Shown here: in pieces, positions 17,038 to 25,477 of the stretch
Layout: each line of letters begins with the position of its first letter
How positions within the stretch are numbered: position 1 is the first letter of the stretch
DNA from: Pseudomonas putida
GTDB lineage: Bacteria > Pseudomonadota > Gammaproteobacteria > Pseudomonadales > Pseudomonadaceae
Assembly (NCBI RefSeq): GCF_016406145.1
Contig: NZ_CP066306.1
Span: forward strand, 2,604,001-2,668,000
Direction: 5' to 3'
Length of the DNA stretch: 64,000 bases
Notes under the pieces: model-generated
What the model was told of the DNA's origin: nothing
Database searches by the model: none
Seen by the model: the letters and a program-made list of their open reading frames with translations, nothing else
Made by a program: the position numbers and the translations under genes

Positions 17038-17391
17038 AAGTCGATCCAATGCCCAAAATGAGCGCTATAGTGTTCATGCCATCCTGAATCGACTACTATC
17101 GCGCTGCTCACTGAGAACCAGCTTCGGGGAGCAGCGTAGCCATGCGTAGATCATTCCATGGCTAAGGTGACCCCTTCTACATTCAAATGCCTATGGCCAC
17201 CGCCGCTGCTCTCCGTTTTTCAATTGGCTTGTACAGGCGACCGTATCGAGAATCGTGGAGGATTCCTGACTAGCACTGGCGAAAGGCTGCAGGCAGGGAG
17301 CCTGGATGGAGGAGGGCATAGCTAAATAATGCTGTTTTGTCTCTCGGGTATAGCGAGCGAGGCGCGAGGATGGGCCTAGCCACGAGCAGCG
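17038..17391. other. 354-bp stretch without a recognised gene
   Basis: No coding region, RNA gene or terminal repeat is recognised. It lies between the XRE gene and the 3' end of the ParS-like gene. Confidence 0.3.
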
Positions 17392-17832
17392 CTAGCCATG
17401 CGAGACCCCATCTATCTCCTCCTGTGCGGCTTGAACAACCGCGTCGGGCTCGGAGGATATGAAGTCCTTCGGCAGCTTACCCCCCAAATACGAATTGGAC
17501 GATTCGAACCATAAAGCCATGCCCCAGCCATTCACCCTGGTGGCCAGCACAGCGATGACGCGCTGCATTCCCTGGGCCGCAATGGCCAAGGTGCGTGCTT
17601 CGATGGCGAAACGTGGAAAGTACTCCACACCCTCGTAGTTGATAGAGAAGATCGCACCGTCTAAATACCGGTCAGGAGCGCCGTCGCTGCGTTGCTCAGC
17701 CACCGCCGGCAACAGGGCATTCAGCTCTGGCCAGGTAAGCCAGTCTCCGCTGGCTATGACCCTGGCTTGTGCCTTGGACTGGAAAATGGCCTCTCGGCGG
17801 GAAAGGTTCCTCACCTTTGGAGTTGCACGCAT
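17392..17832 (-). CDS. ParS/DUF2384-like protein without partner toxin
   Basis: 146 residues. The order DWLTWPELNALLP, then GAIFSINYEGVEYFPRFAIE, then GWGMALWFESSNSYLGGKLP and PDAVVQAAQEE follows the C-terminal pattern of Xre/MbcA/ParS-type antitoxin relatives (a WxxALWFxxxNxxLGGxxP core). The usual adjacent RES-domain toxin is absent on both sides. It may be an orphan antitoxin or one of the DNA-binding relatives that stand alone. The match is by pattern only. Confidence 0.45.
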   Translation of the reverse strand: MRATPKVRNLSRREAIFQSKAQARVIASGDWLTWPELNALLPAVAEQRSDGAPDRYLDGAIFSINYEGVEYFPRFAIEARTLAIAAQGMQRVIAVLATRVNGWGMALWFESSNSYLGGKLPKDFISSEPDAVVQAAQEEIDGVSHG

Positions 17833-18088
17833 TCTGCAAGACGCTCCTTAAGCATTAGGGTGAGGGGATGTCACCAGCCAGTTCTGGTCTGCCCGCCGAG
17901 AGACAGATCATCGCTAATTCGGATTTTCAACGCTGGTCGTGGTCGACGTATGCCCAAAGTGACAGGCACACCCGGAAGTCCGCTTATAAGAGCGGGGCCA
18001 GGCAGAGCCTGGGTAACAGGTCGCTCATTGTTGAGTCTGCTAACCGCATGCGCAGAAACCTCTCCGTTGGCTGATTGATGCCAATTTA

Positions 18089-18509
18089 TCAACGGCAGCC
18101 CGTGTCCTGGAAGTAATCGTCCTGGGCAACCAGGCCCAAATCACCGCTCTCAGCAGTCGGCTCATCACTGAACAGCTGTTGAACGCGTCGCTCTTGCTTC
18201 AGGTACGCCAAGGTCTGAAAAAAGCAGTGCTCACAGAGGTTTACCTCAAATCGCTGACCATCGTGCTCACTGCCATACCCCCAGTGGGCTTGTAGAGTTC
18301 CATACTGGTAACCACCCGCGGCCCTGCGCGTTGTCGGAAAACGCGCGCATGAATGCACGCACCGCCGCCTAGCCACGATCAGGTTCCAAAGCAGCTTCAC
18401 ACTCATCCAAAAAGGAAGCGACGCAGGCGAGCGATGAGCCCTGCAAACTGAAGTCTTGCTCGATAAAGTTATCGTAGGTTTCGAACAAGGGTGTGGGTGC
18501 GCGCGCCAT
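18089..18509 (-). pseudogene. Disrupted hypothetical gene
   Basis: Two protein-like stretches lie in different frames. 18509-18369 gives MARAPTPLFETYDNFIEQDF... ending EALPDRG-like at a TAG (46 residues). 18331-18089, in another frame, gives GGYQYGTLQAHWGYGSEHDG, then NLCEHCFFQTLAYLKQERR and ends QDDYFQDTGCR. The latter resembles small Pseudomonas proteins of unknown function with a CxxC-like NLCEHCFF motif. A frameshift between 18369 and 18331 would join them; otherwise two small genes are possible. Confidence 0.3.
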
Positions 18510-18622
18510 GAAATACCAGCCAGAGTTTTGAAGACAATAGACTTCCAGTTATGACAGTAATCGGAAGTTAGAGGCATTATATGCGCCAATTTTACTGCCG
18601 CGTACTGAGGCCTTAGGCCTTG

Positions 18623-18766
18623 ATGGATGAATCCAAATCACCTACAATCTCGTTACAAGCCACTTGGTTAGGAGTCAGCATAGGAGCTGGTTTCGCCTTG
18701 GGATATGCGAAAGCACAAAAACCACCTTTTAGGTGGTTTTTTTGTGCCTGCTGTTTTTGCTCCTGA
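18623..18766 (+). CDS. Possible 47-residue small protein reading through a terminator hairpin
   Basis: MDESKSPTISLQATWLGVSI continues with GAGFALGYAKAQK, giving one hydrophobic helix. It then passes through the hairpin at 18713-18747 as PPFRWFFCACCFCS. GAGG at 18607-18610 precedes the ATG. If the hairpin is a real terminator the message would end inside the frame, so the ORF may be a chance one or belong to a small regulated peptide. Confidence 0.25.
   Translation: MDESKSPTISLQATWLGVSIGAGFALGYAKAQKPPFRWFFCACCFCS
18713..18747 (+). terminator. Rho-independent terminator hairpin
   Basis: The stem GCACAAAAACCACC pairs with GGTGGTTTTTTTGTGC around a 5-nt loop, with a seven-T run in the right arm. 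Because both arms carry A or T runs it could act in both directions. No clear gene precedes it on the plus strand. Confidence 0.7.
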
Positions 18767-18872
18767 CGGACACGTCCAGCCTGGAGCAAAGTACACGCTC
18801 CATGAAAGCCACATTCAAAGCGCTTCGCTGGTCCCTAGTGCTGTGCTCTCGATCTTCTGGAGCCCGCACGCC

Positions 18873-18962
18873 ATGATGCGACCCGACGCCAAAGTCGAAA
18901 AAGTGTACCTCTACCCCAAACAGGTGGACTTTCGAAAATCCATAGATGGCCTGCTCCTTGCG
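18873..18962 (+). pseudogene. IS66-family TnpB (Orf2) 5' fragment
   Basis: The frame starts MMRPDAKVEKVYLYPK and VDFRKSIDGL, the N-terminus of IS66 Orf2/TnpB. It is cut after about 30 residues (GLLL), where the sequence passes into an alcohol dehydrogenase fragment on the other strand. Confidence 0.75.
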
Positions 18963-18965
18963 CGC

Positions 18966-19106
18966 TTAGTGGATGCCGGTGTGGCAAACGCGGCAATACA
19001 GGATTTCGATGGCCACGTCGTCAGCTCGTGAGCTGCGACCGTTGAAAGTCATGGGGCGAGGGGAGCTGTGGCCGACTGGGCCGGCATAACCGATAGCTGT
19101 GTACAT
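18966..19106 (-). pseudogene. Zinc-type alcohol dehydrogenase, N-terminal fragment
   Basis: 46 residues, starting MYTAIGYAGPVGHSSPRPM, with RADDVAIEILYCRVCHTGIH. This is the start of NAD(P)-dependent alcohol dehydrogenases of the YahK/AdhC type, where YCGVCHSD holds the catalytic zinc Cys. It is cut by the joint with the IS66 fragment near 18963. Confidence 0.75.
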
Positions 19107-19632
19107 GTGATGCCTCGCTAAGTGCTGAGTGTTGAGGCGGCGCATTGTGCGCACCAGGCCGGGGTGCGGGCATGTCCGTTCCCGCGTAAGTAATGCCTAA
19201 TCCTCCGGAGGTGTACGGCCGGGGAAACGCACAGGCACAGATCTGCGGTCATGTCATTGTCTAATCCTCTGTATGATCGCCCATGCTTCTGACTTCCCAC
19301 ACTACCGCCCACCGGCTCAACGGATGCTGTATGGGCGATCTGCACTTAGCATCTAGCGGTAGCGGCCTAAAGTGGGCGAAGCTGTTTACCATTACAAAGG
19401 TTAGGTCCCTTGGAATCTTCGCGTTCTTGTGCACATGCTCAGAGAATTCATTCTGCGTAGAGGCTGGTGTGCTCATCGTGAGCGGTGCCGGCACATCATG
19501 ACCGTGATGGTGCAAACTCTCTCCTCACCGTCGTGGATCTCCTATTCTCTATTTGTAAAGCCATAGTCGGCTGCTTCTCAACCGTTCATAAAACGGGGTT
19601 GCCCCGCCAATTTGTGCTCTCGGGAGAAATGT
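19107..19632. other. 526-bp stretch upstream of the muramidase gene without a recognised gene
   Basis: Contains a perfect 10-bp inverted repeat GATCGCCCAT/ATGGGCGATC at 19275-19284 and 19331-19340, about 300 bp before the muramidase. No family-like coding region is seen. It probably carries the promoter of the muramidase-CHAT operon. Confidence 0.3.
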
Positions 19633-20487
19633 ATGGAGAATCAACGCGAACACTTCGGTTTGAGCCGGCGTGAGATGCTGATTTTTCTAGGGGCTATGGC
19701 GTGGGCGACCACAAGACGAGCGCAAGCGGCGCCGACCCCTTTTGACACAGAGTTAGCCCAGGCCATTGCTTCAAACGACCTGTCTTTCACTGGTGCAGAC
19801 CGCGAAAAATTCATGGTCTACCCGGGCGATCAGCCCCGCTCTCAGGGAGGGTATCGTGGTCACCCGAGTGATCGGCAGATCTCGACATCAGCCAGGAGCC
19901 TAATTGTTGCTTGCGAGGTGACTAGCGAAGCCAACTACCGCTCCAAGCTCCAGAGCCCTATCTGGCCTGGTGGTGAGTCGGGCGTGACCATCGGCATTGG
20001 ATACGATCTTGGGTATACCACGGCAGCTAACTTCCGATCGGACTGGGCCCGGCTGCTGCCTGAGCCTACAGTCGTCAGGCTCGCAAGGTGTTGTGGAACC
20101 AAAGGAAGACCGGCATCACAGAAGACTAGAGAACTCCGCGACGACAAGGTTGGCTGGACAGAATCAAATACCCAGTTCGATGCGTACCTTCGGTATGTGG
20201 TTGGCCAGACGGAGGATACGTTTAAGAACTGCAGCCATCTCCATCTGGACTCTTTCGGTGCATTGGTCTCACTGATTTATAACCGTGGAGCCAGTCTTTC
20301 TCGCACGTCGGATCGTCGCCGCGAAATGCGCGAGATCTACGCACTTATGCGAGACCGCGATTTTGGCGCCATTCCAACCAAGTTTCGTGACATGAAACGA
20401 CTCTGGAAGGACGATCCTCAGGCACGAGGACTGCTGAAGCGGCGGGAACTTGAAGCGCTCCTTTTTGAGCAAGGCTTGAAGGCCTAA
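19633..20487 (+). CDS. Exported pesticin/T4-lysozyme-type muramidase
   Basis: 284 residues. The N-terminus LSRREMLIFLGAMAWATT ... AQAA looks like a Tat signal peptide (twin Arg at 12-13). The catalytic region is IVACEVTSEANY with Glu95, then WPGGESGVTIGIGYDLGY with Thr119 and Asp125. Glu, Thr and Asp in this order are the active site of pesticin/T4-type lysozymes. LDSFGALVSLIYNRGASL follows as a helical packing motif. The ATG at 19633 has GGGAG 8 bp upstream. The next gene, a CHAT protease, starts 15 bp after its stop, so the two form an operon. Expected role: cutting peptidoglycan in the periplasm or outside the cell. Confidence 0.75.
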   Translation: MENQREHFGLSRREMLIFLGAMAWATTRRAQAAPTPFDTELAQAIASNDLSFTGADREKFMVYPGDQPRSQGGYRGHPSDRQISTSARSLIVACEVTSEANYRSKLQSPIWPGGESGVTIGIGYDLGYTTAANFRSDWARLLPEPTVVRLARCCGTKGRPASQKTRELRDDKVGWTESNTQFDAYLRYVVGQTEDTFKNCSHLHLDSFGALVSLIYNRGASLSRTSDRRREMREIYALMRDRDFGAIPTKFRDMKRLWKDDPQARGLLKRRELEALLFEQGLKA

Positions 20488-20502
20488 CCTGGGAGCTCAA
20501 TC

Positions 20503-23136
20503 ATGTGGCACTATCGGCTCACAGCGGGGTTGCTTACTGTCTTCGTAGTGTTGCTGGCTGAATCCGCGATAGCGGCAAAATCTACAGACCAAGCGCGAAG
20601 TGTCGCCCAGCTAGTACACACGGGCGAATGGGAACTTGCGGCCGAGGGGGCGCGGATCGCACTCCAGTACCAGATGAGTCATCGCCGCGCTCCGGATGCG
20701 GTGCCCGCGGCAATCCTGTTGGCTCCCGCGCTCACTCTGCTAGATCGACATGCCGAGGCACTGCGCCTTCTGGCGCCATTGGGGAGCAGACCGGCAGTAG
20801 TAGCTGCACGGGGCACTATCCTATTGGATCAAGGCGACTATCAAGGAGCTACAGAGGCCTTTACGTTGGCACTACAAGATCCGGCGTCCCTGCCCAGAGT
20901 TACGCGGGCTCGGGTCATCTGCGAGCGGGCTTATGCTGACGAGCAGACCGGTGATACCAGTGCAGCTGCGGCGGGATATCTCGAGTCTTTGAAGTTGTAC
21001 GCCGCGGCTGGACACGAACAAACCTTCTTCATGGATCGGCCCCGTGTCAGTGGCACCTTATGGGACCCGGTTGCCCCGCAACCAATCAAAGTACCTGGGC
21101 CCGTAGGAGACGTGATTACTGAGCTTGATGCGCTGGGCGAACCTAATGCGCAGGCAGGTTATTACTCTGAAGCGTTCTCAGCGTATTTGGAGGAAGAGTA
21201 CCTAGACTCGTACCCGCGTGCTGGACCATTCGTGGACTGCCTTGTCCGGGTGGCCCAATATAAAGAAGCGACCGGCGAGAAGGAGCTGGCGCACGCGATC
21301 CTGCAGACCGCGATTGCGCAGGCCAGCGTATTGGAAGGGTTGGGGTACACGTATCGCCCAGCCCTTGTTTTCAGCGCGTACTTTGAATTTTTGGAACGGG
21401 CAAATTTCGAGCCCAAGCGGCTGGATCAGATGGCACAGTTTGCCCTGTTCGCAGCTGGGCAAATCAGTCCTGCATACAGTGAGGGCGACATCCGATCGCC
21501 AACGTCGCCGACATCCAGCCCGCGAATGAGGGCGTACCAGGCACTTGAAGCGGTACGACTGCGCTCGCTATTCAGGTCAGGTGAAATGTCTGACTCTGTC
21601 CGTGATGAAGCGTTTGTTGTAGCACAGGACTATCAATCGTCGATTGCGGCGCTTGCCGTTCACCGACACTCAGAAGGGAGAGTGCACCCGCGTGACCCTG
21701 CCGTTTTCACAAAGGCTGAGCACAAGGCGTTTTGGGAGCAGTTCGACCGGGACACGCCAAATAGCGCCCAACTGTCAGAGTTTCAGCTGAAACCTGGGCA
21801 GCTCTTTCTCATGATCAGCCCTGGTGCAGGTACAGGTGCCGGGCGCATTTGGGCGCAAGATACGCAGGGAACTGTGTGGGCCGCCCTCGGCACTGACCGC
21901 GAGACGTTACGTACAGACATCGAGACCCTTCGTTGCTCCCTGGACGTGAAGATGTGTTGCACGTTCCCTGCTAACTCACGAATGGGGGCTGCGTACCGCC
22001 GTCTCAAAGACGCATACATCGCCGAGTACAACCTTGATTCAGTCGAGGACTGCCCGTTACAAGAGGAGGACTTTGAGGCTTCAATAGCTTATCGAGTGTT
22101 CGACGAGATATTCGCCGATTCGACAATTCGAGGCATGGCTTCGAAGGCGGAAGAGTTGATCATTGTGCCTCAAGGGGAGTTAGCCTCGGTACCGTTCGGC
22201 GCGCTACCTTTTGAACGGCCGAGGGCAGGGCGCGGACCTGTCGCGGCGGCATCAACTAAGTGGTTGGGCTTAGAGAAGGCCATCCAGATCTATCCATCGG
22301 TCAACAGCTACTTAGAGGCGGATGTAAGTGAGCAGGCCCTCGACAAAATCCGCCTGTTTGGAGTGGGCGATCCGACCTTGGGTGACAATCTCGCTACAGG
22401 GCGTAAAGTCGATTGCACGCAGTTCACTCCCCGTAGCCGACGTGACCGCGGCGAGTCTTTTGGCGATCCGATGCGGGCGCTAGCGCCATTGCCAGGAACC
22501 CGGTGCGAGCTGCTGGCCATGTCCAAGCTCAAAGGCGTCGCGTCAAACAAAGCATCCCGTGTTCTCTTATGGGAGAGCGCCACAGAAACTGGGCTACGCG
22601 CCGCATCCAGAACCAAACGGTCCATGAACCAAGCGGAGGTTTTGGTATTCGCCACCCATGGGCTCATGCGAGGGGATTTTGGGCTCAAGAAGTCTGCCCT
22701 CGTGCTGTCCAGGCCAAGACTTAAAGGACCGACTCATTCAGACAGCTTCCTTACGTTGAGCGAAATCATGCAGCTGCAGCTGAAAGCGAGGCTTGCCATT
22801 CTTTCAGCGTGTAACACTGGCTCGAGTGGTGATGCTGCAGGTGATGCCTTGGCCGGCTTCGCCACTGCGTTCTTTCGAGCCGGCGCAGAGTCTGTATTAC
22901 TGTCTCAGTGGACAGTACGTGATGATGTGGCCGCTTTCGTTACGCCAAGGATAGTTGCGCTAATGATGGGAGATCCCACGATCAAAGAGTGTGAGCGGGG
23001 AGGCCAAGCAGACCGCAACGCTGCGGAGGCCATGAGGATGGCGCTTTGCGAGGCTCGGCGCAGCCAGGCGCTGGTTGCCGACTTACCAGGCGATTGGGCC
23101 CCTTTCGTGTTGGTCGGAGGGCGTTCCAAGCTATAG
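20503..23136 (+). CDS. Exported CHAT-domain (caspase-like) protease with TPR-like N-terminal region
   Basis: 877 residues. Signal peptide LTAGLLTVFVVLLAESAIAA. Residues 30-420 are helical repeats of TPR type (for example AALRGTI-like LLDQGDYQGATEAFTLALQD). From about 430 the CHAT domain begins: LIIVPQGELASVPFGALPFE, catalytic His719 in LVFATHGLM, catalytic Cys770 in LSACNTGSS, then DALAGFATAFFRAGAESVLL and a W near 915-style SQWTV motif. CHAT proteases are usually cytoplasmic (separase-like, gasdermin activators, Craspase); an exported one is unusual. It is paired with a muramidase and convergent with a trypsin-like protease. Confidence 0.85.
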   Translation: MWHYRLTAGLLTVFVVLLAESAIAAKSTDQARSVAQLVHTGEWELAAEGARIALQYQMSHRRAPDAVPAAILLAPALTLLDRHAEALRLLAPLGSRPAVVAARGTILLDQGDYQGATEAFTLALQDPASLPRVTRARVICERAYADEQTGDTSAAAAGYLESLKLYAAAGHEQTFFMDRPRVSGTLWDPVAPQPIKVPGPVGDVITELDALGEPNAQAGYYSEAFSAYLEEEYLDSYPRAGPFVDCLVRVAQYKEATGEKELAHAILQTAIAQASVLEGLGYTYRPALVFSAYFEFLERANFEPKRLDQMAQFALFAAGQISPAYSEGDIRSPTSPTSSPRMRAYQALEAVRLRSLFRSGEMSDSVRDEAFVVAQDYQSSIAALAVHRHSEGRVHPRDPAVFTKAEHKAFWEQFDRDTPNSAQLSEFQLKPGQLFLMISPGAGTGAGRIWAQDTQGTVWAALGTDRETLRTDIETLRCSLDVKMCCTFPANSRMGAAYRRLKDAYIAEYNLDSVEDCPLQEEDFEASIAYRVFDEIFADSTIRGMASKAEELIIVPQGELASVPFGALPFERPRAGRGPVAAASTKWLGLEKAIQIYPSVNSYLEADVSEQALDKIRLFGVGDPTLGDNLATGRKVDCTQFTPRSRRDRGESFGDPMRALAPLPGTRCELLAMSKLKGVASNKASRVLLWESATETGLRAASRTKRSMNQAEVLVFATHGLMRGDFGLKKSALVLSRPRLKGPTHSDSFLTLSEIMQLQLKARLAILSACNTGSSGDAAGDALAGFATAFFRAGAESVLLSQWTVRDDVAAFVTPRIVALMMGDPTIKECERGGQADRNAAEAMRMALCEARRSQALVADLPGDWAPFVLVGGRSKL

Positions 23137-23149
23137 AAAGACTCGGCCC

Positions 23150-23195
23150 GGGAATTAAGAGTTGTTCGGACTATCGCATCCAACTCTAAATTCCC
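23150..23195. terminator. Stem-loop between convergent operons
   Basis: Arms 23150-23164 and 23181-23195 (GGGAATTAAGAGTTG and CAACTCTAAATTCCC) pair at 14 of 15 positions around a 16-nt loop. It lies 14 bp after the CHAT gene stop. No T-run follows, so it may be a weak terminator or an mRNA-stabilising hairpin. 23196-23337 holds no recognised gene. Confidence 0.4.
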
Positions 23196-23337
23196 AGCTC
23201 TCCAGCTACCCCAACTCGGGGGAGGACGATCGCACTCTCTATTACACCATGCAGGAGGAGTTCATCGACCCCATTATCGAAGTAACGGAGCCGGAGACCT
23301 GACCTGCCGGCAGCACATCGATCGCCTCGAACCTCTG

Positions 23338-24702
23338 TTATGGTTTCGGTTCCAGCTTTGCAGTAATGAAAGCATCTATCCAGCCGCGCCATTGATCATA
23401 GATGGGCCCACTTTGGAGGCTGTAGCTTACTAGCAGGGCTTTTCCATCTGGGCTTATTTGAACATTGGCTCCTTTGCTAGGAGAGTGGTTGAGGCTTACG
23501 TAATCTATTTTCAGGAATTCCTTGAAGACAAACCCTTCCGGCGCAGGAATGGTGTCTTTGAAGTCCTTTGATGTAATCTCTATGTTATGCGTATCAAGGG
23601 TTTTTGAGTAAGGGAAGGTTTGTACTCGAAAGCTGGGGGCTGCGTTTTTTGGTGATGTCGGCTCCAGCAATACTTCGATATTTGCGTTTACTGATGTTGG
23701 CAATTTGGGTTCTTTGCTAGTCCCTTTCACAAATATTTTAGAGCCATCCTTTGGAACGAATATTTCTGTTTTAACCCCTGGTTGATCGACTTTAATCGAT
23801 TTGTAGGCCACGACCTTGTAACCTGTCGGTGGCGGTATTTCCTTCACAACTTTCGAGTAATCGATTGTTTCAGTGGTTATCACCTCAGCTGCTACTGGGC
23901 GTGGCTCCCGGCCCACCTTGATCGGTGATTCAATGAGGGCTGTGAACTGTGGCTTCAACTGTTTACCACAGTCAGGGTCGTAACTAACCCCCGCGAGTGG
24001 TTTTGAGGCATCACCAAGCGTCTGCATAACTTTTGACATTGGAACAGCTATGGAGGTTGATTGCATGCGCTCTGAGCCAACAGTTTTTTCACCAATTGCA
24101 ATACCAAATACCATTCCTAGCTCGTTGAAGATTGGACCACCACTATTTCCTTTGTTTAACGGTATTTGCACCAGAATACTCGATGTCGCCCCAGCGCCAG
24201 CCATAACTGGTCCGTAATTACTCGTTAGTATTCGGTCTCCACCCTGGTAGCCCAATACCACGAAGTCGAAATTTCCGGCTCGTTTGTAGTTATCGCATAA
24301 ACGCAAAAAGGGTCTCACTGTGTCTGAGTTCTTGATGCGTAGTAATGACACATCGTAGGGTGATTGAGTGGCAGTGATCACCTCCAACTCAACCGGCGGA
24401 TCGACTGCGCTCAGTGCATCCTGATCCTTAGCGGGAAAATACCCTTCAATGAAGAAGCCATCTTCATCGAACAGAGATTTATCTGGGATATTGTGGCCGG
24501 CTGAGAGCACCAACCCATCCGGAGAAGCAACGAAGCCGGTACCGCGCTCATGGAAGTCCACTGATTGTTCGTTGGGAAGAGGCCGCTTGAGTGTGCCGTA
24601 GACATGGAGCTGTATAACGGCAGGCCCAGCTTCAAAGTATGGCTCGCCTAGCGCCGGCATTGCTGTGAGCGCTGCAGCGAAGGAAATTAGCCCCCTAAAC
24701 AT
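23338..24702 (-). CDS. Exported trypsin-like (S1-fold) serine protease with C-terminal beta repeats
   Basis: 454 residues. Signal peptide FRGLISFAAALTAMPALG. Catalytic triad His70 (VLSAGHNIP), Asp117 (SPYDVSLLRI) and Ser187 (NKGNSGGPIF), as in DegP/S1C proteases, but no PDZ domain. After about residue 245 there are two related Ig-like stretches beginning PPTGYKVVAYKSIKV and APEGFVFKEFLKIDYVSL. The start overlaps the last 8 bp of the amidase gene, so both are one operon. Target unknown; it could mature or destroy exported proteins from the same cluster. Confidence 0.82.
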   Translation of the reverse strand: MFRGLISFAAALTAMPALGEPYFEAGPAVIQLHVYGTLKRPLPNEQSVDFHERGTGFVASPDGLVLSAGHNIPDKSLFDEDGFFIEGYFPAKDQDALSAVDPPVELEVITATQSPYDVSLLRIKNSDTVRPFLRLCDNYKRAGNFDFVVLGYQGGDRILTSNYGPVMAGAGATSSILVQIPLNKGNSGGPIFNELGMVFGIAIGEKTVGSERMQSTSIAVPMSKVMQTLGDASKPLAGVSYDPDCGKQLKPQFTALIESPIKVGREPRPVAAEVITTETIDYSKVVKEIPPPTGYKVVAYKSIKVDQPGVKTEIFVPKDGSKIFVKGTSKEPKLPTSVNANIEVLLEPTSPKNAAPSFRVQTFPYSKTLDTHNIEITSKDFKDTIPAPEGFVFKEFLKIDYVSLNHSPSKGANVQISPDGKALLVSYSLQSGPIYDQWRGWIDAFITAKLEPKP

Positions 24703-25477
24703 GCAATTGAGGCTCTGTTCGATAGGAGTGGAGCTTTAGCACTGGACCATCCTTGAGGAGCGACTTCCGGTTTATCGTATGCCTGGTTGGCGTCCCCTCA
24801 AACTGATTACCGCCAAGCACTAACACCTTGTCACCTTGATCAGCCAGAAAAAAACCGACGTGCCCCTTACCTTGTGACCTCATGTTTTTGAAAACAACAA
24901 TGTCACCCGGGTTAGGTGATTTTGTCTCCTTTCCCCAGTCTCTGAATGAAAGCGCAGCAGCACTCTTGGTCCGGGGGCTTGCATCTGGCGGAAGCGTTTT
25001 GCCAGTCGAGGCCATCATGAGGCAGTAGTTCATGAACGCCGCGCACCATGCTGTCGTGTCTCCACTGGGCTGAAGCCTTGTGGCCTTGAAAAACTCGACG
25101 ATCACTGGGTTCCATCGTACCGGCCAAGCAGTGATGTAGGGTTTGCGGTCCTCTCCGTACTTGCCTTGACCCACGTCGTGGAAGTACAGAGCGATCTCAA
25201 TTGGAGTACAATTCATGGGCACCGCCTTAAGCACCTCACGGGCAAGTCTCTCTTCCGCGCTCGTTGCCGCCTGGGTGCCCATCGGTGTGTAGTCTGTGAG
25301 CACGCCTTGGTTGAGGGACGGCTGATCCTTGAAGGCTTCCAAACTTGATGGAATGAGTGGTGCTTCATCGTCTTCCTGCGCGAGGGCACTCCAGTTCGGC
25401 CCGTCTGCCAATACGAATCGTGGTACGACTGCAGCGAGGCAGGTAGCTACCAAGATGTCGCGTCGTGATAGAGACAT
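24695..25477 (-). CDS. Exported Cys-His (CHAP/NlpC-like) peptidoglycan amidase
   Basis: 260 residues. Tat-type leader MSLSRRDILVATCLAAVVP. Catalytic region TTAWCAAFMNYCL with Cys145, then SFRDWGKETKSPNPGDIVVF and GKGHVGFFLADQG with His206, and VLGGNQ. This order is typical of the TIGR02594-type CHAP amidases that cut stem peptides. MSLSRRD at 25477 is chosen because it gives the Tat leader; an upstream in-frame ATG (25519) would bury it. It is followed by the trypsin-like gene with an 8-bp overlap. Confidence 0.78.
   Translation of the reverse strand: MSLSRRDILVATCLAAVVPRFVLADGPNWSALAQEDDEAPLIPSSLEAFKDQPSLNQGVLTDYTPMGTQAATSAEERLAREVLKAVPMNCTPIEIALYFHDVGQGKYGEDRKPYITAWPVRWNPVIVEFFKATRLQPSGDTTAWCAAFMNYCLMMASTGKTLPPDASPRTKSAAALSFRDWGKETKSPNPGDIVVFKNMRSQGKGHVGFFLADQGDKVLVLGGNQFEGTPTRHTINRKSLLKDGPVLKLHSYRTEPQLHV

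Noticed and set aside
17868..18092. Overlapping frames of 68-73 residues on both strands
   Set aside because: Both directions open at once with no recognisable protein features; likely chance.
23225..23290. Short plus-strand frame ending QEEFIDPIIEVTEPET
   Set aside because: Looks like the tail of some protein but is too short and has no start; not assigned.
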